Positions 51,201 to 59,645 of a stretch of 59,808 nucleotides of DNA are shown in pieces. The notes beneath the pieces were generated by a model. The model saw only the letters and a list, made by a program, of their open reading frames with translations, was not told the DNA's origin and searched no databases. A program made the translations under genes and the position numbers. Every line of letters begins with the position of its first letter. Position 1 is the first letter of the stretch. The stretch is from Schoenoplectus triqueter (lineage: Eukaryota; Streptophyta; Magnoliopsida; Poales; Cyperaceae), in contig CAXKVV010000137.1 in the NCBI GenBank assembly GCA_964058805.1, forward strand, positions 1 through 59,808. Direction: 5' to 3'.

Positions 51201-53677
51201 GAAAACGGGACTCGATGCCTTCGAGACCGCCGAAAACGAGTCCGGGCGCGCAAAACATGAAAACGAGACCCGACAACCTCGGTACCGCCGAAAATGAGTC
51301 TGAGCGCGCGAAACGTTAAAACGGAACCCGACGCCCTAGGTACCGCCGAAAACGAGTCCGGGCGCGCAAAACATGAAAACGGGACCCGACGCCCTCGGTA
51401 CCGCTGAAAATGAGTTCGGGCGCGCAAAACATGAAAACGATACCCGACGCCTTCGAGACCGCCGAAAACGAGTCCGGGCGCGCAAAACATTAAAACGGGA
51501 CTCGATGCCCTCGGTATCGCCGAATACGAGTCCGGGCGCGCAAAACATGAAAACGGGACCCGAAGCGCTCGGTATCGCCGAAAATGAGTCCGAGCGCGCA
51601 AAACATGAAAACGGGACCCGACAACCTATGTACCGCCGAAAACAAGTCCGAGCGCGCAAAACGTGAAAACGGGACCCGACGGTACACGGCCGAAAACGAG
51701 TCCGGGGCGCAAAACATGAAAAAGGGACCCGACGCCCTGGGTATCGCTGAAAATGAGTCCGGGCGCGCAAAACAAGAAAATGAGACACGACGCCCTCGGT
51801 ACCGCCGAAAACGGGACCCAACGCCTTCGAGACCGCCGAAAACGAGTCCGGGCGCGCAAAACATGAAAACGGGACCCGACGCCCTCGGTACCGCCGAAAA
51901 TGAGTTCGGGCGCGCAAAACATGAAAACGATACCGGACGCCTTCGACACCGCCGAAAACGAGTCCGGGCGCGCAGAACATTAAAACAGGACCCGACGCCC
52001 TCGGTATCGCTGAAAACGAGTCCGGGCGCGCAAAACATGAAAACGGGCCTCGACGCCCTCGGTACCGTCGAAAATGAGTTCGGGCGCGCAAAACATGAAA
52101 ACGATACCCGACGCCCTCGGTACCACCGAAAATGGGTTCGGGCGAGCAAAACATGAGAACGATACCCGACGCCCTCGATACGGCGGAAAACGTGACCCGA
52201 CGCCCTCGAGACCGCCGAAAACGAGTCCGGGCGCACAAAACATGAAAACGGGACCCGACGCCCTCGGTATCGCCGAAAACGAGTTCGAGCGCGCAACACA
52301 TGAAAACGGGACTCGACGCCCTCGGTACCGCCGAAAATGAGTTCGGGCGCGCAAAAAATTAAAACGATACTCGAAGCCCTCGGTACCGTCGAAAACGAGT
52401 CCGAGCGTGCAAAACTTGAAAACGGGACCCGAGGCCCTCGGTACCGTCTAAAACGAGTCCGAACGCGCAAAACATGAAAAAGGGACCCGACGCCCTGGGT
52501 ACCGCCGAAAATGAGTCCGGGCGCGCAAAACATGAACATGAGACACGACGCCCTCGGTACCGCCGAAAACGGGACCCGACGCCTTCGAGACCGCCGAAAA
52601 CGAGTCCGGGCGCGCAAAAAATTAAAACGGGACCCGATGCCCTCTGTATCGCCGAAAAGGAGTCCGGGCGCGCAAAACATGAAAACGGGACCCGACGCCC
52701 TCGGTTCCGCCGAAAACGAGTTCGGGCGCACAAAACATGAAAATGACACCCGACGCCCTCGATACCGCCGAAAACGGGACCTGACGCCCTCAAGGCCGCT
52801 GAAAACGAGTCCGGGCGCACAAAACGTTAAAACGGGACCCGACAACCTCGGTACCGCCGAAAACGAGTCCGGGCGCGCAAAACGTGAAAATGGGACCAGA
52901 CGCCCTCGGTACCGCCGAAAACGAGTCCGGGCACGCAAAACATGAAAACGGGACACGACGCCCTCGGTATCGCCGAAAATGAGTTCGGACGCGCAAAACA
53001 TGAAAACGATACCCGACGCCCTCGATACCGCCGAAAATGGTTTTCAGTTGTAATTGGTTCTTAACTATCAGTTCGTTATTCTAATAACCTCAACTCTCGT
53101 TTGTTGGTAATTACACACTTGCTAACAGTTGTAAACCCTTAGGATAATCTCTTATACCTAATTTTAATTGGTTTCGTTCTATTGGTTTGTTTAACCTCTC
53201 GATCAAACACGAAATGTCCCTCTCGGGTATTTTCGGATTACAAATCAACCAAGACAGTTCCTAATCAGTTGCAAATCATTTGATAACTCATGCCACACTG
53301 GATTTGGCCTTATCCACGGGCTTACCAAGTAATAAACAAGTTTCAATAGGAAAAGATGAGAATAAAATCAATCCAATATAAAAATTACGACCAAATATCA
53401 ATTATAATCAATCATCCATGACAAACAATCTGTTCCCTAACCCTAAGATACAGTTTACTACTCACACATAGTAGCAAACAACAAGAAAAGAGGGTAAAAG
53501 AATGAGTTCATAGTCAAAAGAACCAGAAAAACCCAAAATCAGCAATCTGCCCTTGCAGGTGGTCTTCTCGTCGCGATATCTCTCGAAATCCGTGAAGGGA
53601 GACACCAAGCAAGGGTCAGGTCCTCTTCTCCTGTGTCAGATCTAGACGGCTGAACCCTAGAACCTCCAAAAAAATCG

Positions 53678-53687
53678 CTATAAATAG
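53678..53687 (-). promoter_or_regulatory. TATA-like box in the LTR
   Basis: CTATTTATAG on the element's sense strand, about 40 bp downstream of the 21-bp repeat array and about 360 bp into the LTR, in the place expected for the U3 promoter. The complementary strand reads TATAAATAG, a better TATA match, so orientation of any activity is uncertain. Confidence 0.35.
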
Positions 53688-53728
53688 CTCAAAACGCGAG
53701 AGGAAAGTCTGGAGTTTCCATATCTAGA

Positions 53729-53827
53729 CTTGCGGGTAGCAAGCAAAGTCTTGCGGGTAGCAAGCAAAGTCTTGCGGGTAGCAAGCAAAGTCTTGCGGGT
53801 AGCAAGCAAAGTCTTGCGGCCCGCAAG
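53729..53827 (-). repeat. 21-bp tandem repeats in LTR U3
   Basis: Four consecutive units at 53729, 53750, 53771 and 53792 read CTTGCGGGTAGCAAG plus CAAAGT on the + strand. A fifth, the near-perfect palindrome CTTGCGGCCCGCAAG, lies at 53813-53827. The same 15-bp motif recurs elsewhere in the element. Confidence 0.9.
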
Positions 53828-54044
53828 GAAGGTGCAGAGATGTAAATGTCTCAAAGCGGAGCTCTTGATGTGCTCGTGATAGTCCCAACTGCTCCATATG
53901 CTCCATATACCTGAAATAAGACCAAAGTAGAGCAGTAAACAAGAACAAGACAGAGAAAAAGCCTAAATGCAACTAAAATGATGATTTTAGGATGAATATG
54001 AGTACATGTCGGGGCAAATAAGTGCATATGAATGCAACGCATCA

Positions 54045-54057
54045 AATCCCCCCAAGC
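54045..54057 (-). promoter_or_regulatory. Polypurine tract next to the 3' LTR
   Basis: The minus strand reads GCTTGGGGGGATT directly followed by the LTR start TGATG, preceded by GAGGACAAGCAAGAC. This is the usual arrangement in plant Ty3/gypsy elements, where the tract primes plus-strand DNA synthesis. Confidence 0.75.
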
Positions 54058-55228
54058 TAAAGTCTTGCTTGTCCTCAAGCAAAAACCTAAGTCCTAGGAT
54101 GCAAACCGTACTCAAATTCAGACCTAAATCCCATCTAAACTAAAGTCCTAGGTACAATTGAGAATGTTGCCAACGAAACCCTAAAATGGACAAGTTAACT
54201 CCTTGGTTTGGTTTCAACTAGAACGACTAAAGATTGGAAACTATTTGGGTCGTCGATTAGAGGTCTTATTCACCACACAAGCACATTTTTTATTTAGTTT
54301 CAAGGCAAACCTAACTACATGCAATTCGGTTTTCAAATTAGAAAGGTGTCAAAGCAAGTAAACAGCCTTGTCCTGACGTTGTTGGAATTTACAAGAGGTC
54401 ACCTGTTTATTCCCATTAACCTATGAGTCTCTATTCGAGGAAGAAAAGTATAATTTTACCCTATAGAAAGATATATTGTCAAGTTGCAAGAATTTACTCC
54501 ACCTCAGGCTTATCTTTCCGCTTGTACTTGTTATTCGAAAAATAAAATTTGTTTTGTTTTTTTTATTATTATTATTTTTATTTGGAATGTAGTTTCCAAA
54601 TTTCCAATCTAGGAAGATTTGGACGCTATGATATATCTAGACTTTTCAAGGTAGTACGGTCGGTACACTTACTCATAGCTCGCGCTAGCGGAGTAATACC
54701 CTTGTCATGTGCTGGAACATAGATGTTGCTTTTTATTACTTGTTTTTGTTTTTATCAAAAATTTTGTTGTTTTTGGTTTTTGAATTTGTCAAGTTCAAGC
54801 GGATGGAAAATCCTTTGGTAAGCGGTTACTTGCAACAGGACTCAACCAAAAATAGAAACCCTTTTCAAGTACTCACTGGTTAATAGGGACAACGGGTTGT
54901 TCTCGACCAAAATGTCACAAAATCTGATGTAAATCAGATGAACAAGGAAAAGTCGGGGTAAACCTCTCTAATTTGAAACATTTATTCACAAAAAGCAAAT
55001 ATATTTTTTTTTTGAAAATGCAAGTCTTAAATCAAAACATGAATGCAATACGTGTTTTTGCGTGCTATGCGGTTATACCATCCAAACTCATCAAATTTTA
55101 TTCCAATAGGGTTAAAACCAAACCATCAAGTCAAAATAGGTTGGCAAAACACTCAATTAGTACCATTTACATTATACTACTCCTAAATTACTTTAATTAC
55201 TCTACTCCTAAGGCTCAGGTTTGTTTCT

Positions 55229-55243
55229 ACTCCCCCCCAAGCT
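55229..55243 (-). promoter_or_regulatory. Second polypurine-like tract
   Basis: The minus strand reads AGCTTGGGGGGGAGTAG, close to the tract beside the LTR (AGCTTGGGGGGATT) but 1.18 kb upstream of it and not followed by an LTR start. It may be an auxiliary or decoy tract, or a remnant of a duplication. Confidence 0.4.
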
Positions 55244-55416
55244 GAATCATGTACTGCCCTCAGTGCACAAAACCATAGATAAAGAAAAAGTAAAAGAAGG
55301 GTAAGTAGAACACAACCTGAGGGAATCAGTCTGAAGGGCCAGATGGTGGCTGATCGAATGAGGAGAGAGAGAAGAAAGGGGCTGGCGGCTAGGGTTTAAG
55401 TAAGGCCCCACAACGC

Positions 55417-55496
55417 CTTACGAGCCGCAAGAGACCCTTGCGGGTCGCAAGACATGATGTCTAGCGGGTCGCAAGCCCTTCCTTACGGGTCGCAAG
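55417..55496 (-). repeat. Four copies of the 15-bp near-palindrome in the 3' noncoding region
   Basis: On the + strand: CTTACGAGCCGCAAG (55417), CTTGCGGGTCGCAAG (55437), CTAGCGGGTCGCAAG (55461) and CTTACGGGTCGCAAG (55482). Spacing is 20-24 bp, similar to the 21-bp period in the LTR and pol arrays. Confidence 0.85.
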
Positions 55497-55640
55497 CTGT
55501 GTGCAGACTTTTTCGTATTAGTGTTCCCTGATCCGCTTTATTGCATATTTCCTTCCACCTGACACCTGCAATCTCACAAATAACTCAACCAAATGTATGC
55601 ATGAGAAAGAAAAAGAAAGTAATGTAAATGAAACAAAATA

Positions 55641-55690
55641 AAGAAAAAGAAAGAAACAAAAAGAAAGAAAGAAAGAAAGAAAGAAAGAAG
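55641..55690. repeat. AAAG microsatellite
   Basis: Repeated GAAA/AAAG units with interruptions just downstream (minus strand) of the integrase stop codon. Confidence 0.8.
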
Positions 55691-55708
55691 GAACTGAAAA
55701 GCTAAACC

Positions 55709-57907
55709 CTATCCCTTGGGTTGCCTCCCAAGAAGCGCTTGTTTTAGGTCCCGAGCTTGACCTTCTTTCCTATACGTCGCTGATGGGGTTGGATCGGAAA
55801 GGTGCATCTCAATGCGTTCGCCATGATGCTGATCAGCAACATAACCCTTGAGGCGTTGACCGTTCACTTTGAAATCATTTTCATCCTTTCCTGCAATGTC
55901 CACTGCTCCGAAAGGATAGACCTTCTTCACCATGAAGGGCCCGGACCACCTTGATTTCAGCTTGCCTGGAAATAGCCTCAATCTAGAATTGAACAAGAGA
56001 ACTAGATCACCTTCTTTGAAGTCCTTGCGCATGATGCGCTCATCATGTACTCTCTTTGTTCGCTCCTTGTAGATTTTGGCATTCTCATAAGCCTGCAAGC
56101 GCATTTCCTCCAATTCGTGCAAGTCGAGGATGCGCTTCTCTCCAGCTGCAAGCAAGTCCATGTTGATTGCACGAGTCGCCCAATATGCCTTGTGCTCGAT
56201 CTCAACCGGAAGATGAAAAGGCTTGCCATACACCAGTTTGAAAGGGCTCATGCCAATCGGTGTCTTGAAAGCTGTGCGATATGCCCAAAGTGCGTCATTG
56301 AGCTTGAAAGCCCAATCTTTTCTAGTCTTCGCAACAGTCTTCTCCAAGATGGACTTGATCTCCCTATTCGACACTTCAGCTAAACCGTTAGTTTGAGGGT
56401 GATAGGCAGTGGCTACCTTATGTGTGACCCCAAGGCTGCTCATGAGCAGCTGAAACTGACGGTTGACGAAGTGTTTGCCTCCGTCACTGATGACGGCTCG
56501 AGGCACTCCGAAACGAGGGAAGATGGTGTCCTTGAAGAGGCGCTTGACGGCATTCGCATCCGCCTTTGCACAAGGTAGCGCCTCTACCCATTTGGAAACG
56601 TAGTCCACTGCCACCAGGATGTGCTCGTACCCTTTCGAGGAAGGAAACGGTCCCATGAAGTCTATACCCCAGACATCGAAGATCTCAACCTCTAGGATGG
56701 GCTGCTGTGGCATCTCACTACGCCTCGTGATGTTCCCGGTTCTTTGGCACTGATCGCATGAAAGCACAAAAGAATGCGCATCCTTGAAGATAGTGGGCCA
56801 AAAGAAACCTGACTGCAAAACTTTGGTAGCAGTTTTAGAAGAGGAGGCATGGCCTCCATAAGCAGAAGAATGACAATGAAAGAGAATAGAATGTACCTCC
56901 TCATGTGGCACACAACACCGAAAAATCCCATCAATACCTACCTTGAAGAGAAAAGGCTCTTCCCAAAAATAATACTTGACATCAGCCTTAAACTTCTTCC
57001 TCTGTTGGTAAGTCATGCCTGGGGGATATACACCTGCAACAAGAAAGTTAGCAAAATCCGCATACCATGGTATCGGTGCAGGTTTCAGCGAGGAAATGTG
57101 CTCTGCGTGTGCTACTTGCGGGCCGCAAGGGTCATCATGCGGGTCGCAAGCAGTAGAGTCAGTGAATGCCATGAGAGAGTTGAGCTGCTCTCCAGGAATC
57201 GAATCGTCAATTGCAATGTCGCTTTGGGCCTCTCCTTCCCAATGCAAACGTGAGAGGTGATCTGCAACTGAATTTTCTGATCCCTTCTTATCCTTGATCT
57301 CCATGTCAAATTCCTGCAACGAAAGGATCCATCGGAGAAGATGGGGTTTGGCATCCTTTTTGCTCATCAAATACCTGAGTGCGGCGTGGTCAGTGTAGAC
57401 AACGATCTGAGAGCCGACCAAGTAGGAGCGAAACTTCTCAAGGGCGAACACCACAGCTAAGAGCTCCTTTTCGGTTGTGGTGTAGTTGACCTGTGCTGGA
57501 TCGAGAACCTTGCTCGCGTAACAAATGGCGACGGGCAACTTGTCCTTTCTTTGCCCAAGAACTGCACCAACAGCATAGTCACTGGCATCACACATGATCT
57601 CAAAAGGCTTGGTCCAATCAGGAGGCTGTAAGATAGGTGCTGAAACAAGTGCCTCCTTCAACCTGTGAAAAGACTTAACACACTCATCAGAAAAGACAAA
57701 ATCATTTTCCTTTACCACGAGATTTGTCAAGGGCTTGGCAATCTGGGCAAAATCCTTGATGAAACGGCGGTAGAAGCCGCAATGACCAAGGAAACTGCGC
57801 ACATCCTTGACGTTGGTCGGTGTGTAAAGCTTCTCGATGACCTCAACTTTTGCTTTGTCAACTTCGATGCCCTTGCTTGTCACTCGATGTCCAAGAACAA
57901 TGCCCTC
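55709..57907 (-). pseudogene. pol: Retrotransposon pol: end of RT, RNase H and integrase
   Basis: An uninterrupted stretch of about 730 codons in the same frame as the RT segment, entered after an in-frame TAA at 57910-57908. Counting from the GTG codon at 57883, RNase H spans about 90-210 with acidic residues D99 (CDASD), E138/E140 (TEKELLAV), D165 (YTDH) and D208 (VADHL). A linker with palindrome-derived sequence (about 240-265) precedes the integrase: an HHCC zinc-binding part (H338, H345, C376, C379) and a core with D408 (GIDFMGP), D467 (ISDGGKHF) and E503 (TNGLAE), a correct D,D-35-E spacing. The C-terminal SRWSGPF/GxxxI-like module has no chromodomain. All catalytic residues here look intact. 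Without readthrough of the stop the segment cannot be made as part of a full polyprotein. Confidence 0.88.
57115..57150 (-). repeat. Two near-palindromic motifs inside pol linker
   Basis: CTTGCGGGCCGCAAG at 57115-57129 and the related ATGCGGGTCGCAAG at 57137-57150 lie in the coding linker between RNase H and integrase, 21-22 bp apart. Confidence 0.8.
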
Positions 57908-59251
57908 TTACACCATGAAGTGACACTTCTCCCAATTGAGAACCAGATTGACTTCCTCACATCTCTGCAAAATCTTACAAAGATTGGCTAGACAAGAATC
58001 AAAAGAGGTACCACAAACAGAAAAGTCATCCATGAAAATCTCAACCTCTTTTTCAATGAAAGCAGAGAAAATAGCCATCATCGCTCTTTGGAATGTAGCT
58101 GGCGCATTACACAAGCCAAACGGCATCCTTCGATAGGCAAAGGTGCCATAAGGACATGTGAATGTCGTCATCTCCATATCCTGAGGATGAATGGGTACCT
58201 GAAAGAAGCCTGAATACCCTTCAAGGTAGCAGAAATGAGTGTGATTCGCAAGACGCTCCAACATCTGATCCATAAAAGGAAGGGGGAAGTGGTCCTTGCG
58301 AGTCGCAGCATTCAGCTTGCGGTAATCAATGCACATTCTCCACCCTATCGTGGTGCGCACTTGAACCATCTCACCTTTTTCATTCTTAACCACTGTTGCT
58401 CCACCTTTCTTTGGAACCACGTGCACTGGACTCACCCATTTGCTGTCTGAGATAGGAAAAATGATGTTAGAATCAAGCAATTTAAGAATTTCTTTCTTTA
58501 CTACCTCTTGAAGAATTGGGTTGAGCCGCCTTTGATGCTGCACTGAAGGTTTGTGACTGTCCTCCAGGTGTATGCGATGTGCACAAATGGCTGGGCTAAG
58601 CCCCTTGATATCTTTGATCGAGTACCCAATGGCACCCTTGTGAATTCTCAATTTCTCCAGTAGCCTTGACGTCTCGTCGGGGCTCAAATGAGTGCTCACA
58701 ATCACTGGAGAAGACCTGTCAGAATCAAGAAACTCATACCTTAAATTGGCGGGAAGAGGCTTGAGTTCGGGCTTACTTGCATCTGTGAGTGGTGGTGCAC
58801 GATCTGCTAAAACCTCATGTGATTCGCATAGTATGTGTTCTGGTTCATCTGTTGAGACTTCAGCTGCACAAACTGCTTCATCCACGTTCAGTTCGATGGG
58901 CTCCTTGCGGGCCGCAAGGGTGTCCTTGCGGGCCGCAAGGGTGTCCTTGCGGGCCGCAAGGGTGTCCTTGCGGGCCGCAAGGGTGTCCTTGCGGGTCCCA
59001 TGACTGTCCTGGGTGCTCAAGTCATCCTGAAAATGAGACAAGAATTCAAAGTGATACCTGAGCGAGCTCTGGGTTTGCTCGAGAAAGTCTTCCTGCACGT
59101 CATTGACCAGCTCATCAATGACATCAACACGATAGCAATCATCAGGTGAGTCGGGGTACTTCACTGCCTTAGCAACTTGAAACTGCACTTTTTCATCCCC
59201 AATTCTCATGGTGAGAGTTCCTTCATATGTGTCGAATATGGTCCTTGCTGT
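57908..59251 (-). pseudogene. pol: Retrotransposon pol: linker and reverse transcriptase
   Basis: RT-bearing segment bounded by in-frame stops (TGA at 59254-59252 upstream, TAA at 57910-57908 downstream) in the same frame as its neighbours. Counting from the ATG at 59209, residues 74-102 are a seven-residue repeat (KDTLAAR) encoded by 21-bp DNA repeats. RT proper spans about 205-433 with WVSPVHVVPKKGG, WRMCIDYRKLN, TCPYGTFAYRRMPFGLCNAP and the FMDD catalytic motif (392-395). Motif A reads CYLEGYSGFFQ: glutamate at 330 stands where the family has the catalytic aspartate, which is likely to impair or abolish polymerase activity. Both stops are compatible with single C-to-T changes on the coding strand. 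Confidence 0.88.
58904..59002 (-). repeat. 21-bp tandem repeats within pol coding sequence
   Basis: CTTGCGGGCCGCAAG starts at 58904, 58925, 58946 and 58967, with a degenerate fifth at 58988. The 21-bp period keeps the reading frame and adds seven residues per unit. The + strand spacer is GGTGTC, unlike the CAAAGT spacer in the LTR array, so the two arrays expanded independently. Confidence 0.92.
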
Positions 59252-59644
59252 TCAGAGGAAAGGACGCCCTAGAATGACCGGTACATCCTTGTCCTCATCC
59301 ATCTCCATCACCACGAAATCACCTGGGACAAAGAATTTGCCCACCTGAACGGGCACATCCTCCACTATCCCCAATGGCAAGCGGACAGAAGAATCTGCAA
59401 GCTGCAAAGTCATACGGGTGGGCTTGAGCTCACCCACACCTATCCTTTGAAAGATGGTGTGAGGCATGAGACTCACACTTGCCCCCAAATCACATAAAGC
59501 CTTCTTGATAACCGCTTTACCAATGGTGCAAGAGATAGTGAACTTACCTGGATCGCCAAGCTTAGGAGGTAGCTCGCGACTCACCACAGCACTACATTCA
59601 AGGTTCAGTTGTACACTCTTGCAATCCTTCAAGCTCCTCTTGTT
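59252..59644 (-). pseudogene. Retrotransposon aspartic protease
   Basis: Pepsin-like retroviral-type protease of the Athila kind: CDLGASVSLMP stands for the usual D-S/T-G active-site region, followed by the flap region and the C-terminal hydrophobic-G motif VPVILGRPFL. The frame stops with TGA immediately after GRPFL, although the sequence beyond continues the same frame toward RT, so this is a premature stop inside gag-pol. Its upstream end is a frameshift relative to gag at about 59645. Confidence 0.85.
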
Positions 59645-59645
59645 G

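Larger units (their letters stand above)
7966..53037 (+). repeat. 45-kb tandem satellite array, 58-bp monomer
   Basis: A head-to-tail array of a 58-bp monomer fills about 45.07 kb (about 780 copies). The period is seen directly, for example as CATGAAAACGG at 8020 and 8078. Numbering from AAAACGGG, the consensus has palindromic cores CGGGACCCG (5-13), CGGTACCG (21-28) and GCGCGC (45-50), A-tracts at 1-4, 32-35 and 51-54, and ends in ACATG. I count A17 T4 G17 C20: 64% GC, ten CpGs. The hexamer at 22-27 defines subfamilies (GGTACC, GATACC, GATATC, GAGACC, GTTACC). The orientation appears uniform. 58 is not a multiple of three and the minus strand has no stop in the consensus, so the many open frames are not evidence of genes. 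No rRNA, tRNA or coding gene was found inside. I do not recognise the family. Confidence 0.97.
53038..54044 (-). repeat. 3' long terminal repeat (~1007 bp)
   Basis: On the minus strand it starts TGATGCGTTG immediately after a polypurine tract and ends GAAAACCA, giving the standard TG...CA termini. The end falls exactly where satellite sequence (CCGCCGAAAA) stops. It contains a 21-bp tandem array (53729-53827) and a TATA-like box. The partner LTR is not in the window, so the limits rest on termini, polypurine tract and junction only. Confidence 0.75.
54058..55708 (-). other. Retrotransposon 3' noncoding region
   Basis: About 1.65 kb between the pol stop and the polypurine tract, without a convincing open frame, so an env-like gene is absent or fully decayed. 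It contains a second polypurine-like run (55229-55243), four near-palindromic CTTRCGRGYCGCAAG motifs (55417-55496), T-rich runs around 54545-54580 and an AAAG microsatellite near the pol end. Confidence 0.65.

Noticed and set aside
7966..53037. CRISPR-like or rDNA spacer interpretation of the array
   Set aside because: There are no unique spacers between repeats, the context is a plant nuclear genome, and no rRNA sequence is present.
55229..55243. LTR starting at the second polypurine tract, giving a ~2.2-kb LTR
   Set aside because: The sequence after it begins AGTAG and not TG, whereas the tract at 54045-54057 is followed directly by TGATG.
54058..55708. Env-like gene between integrase and LTR, known in some Athila elements
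   Set aside because: No long frame, membrane segment or signal sequence was found; only noncoding repeats and AT-rich DNA.
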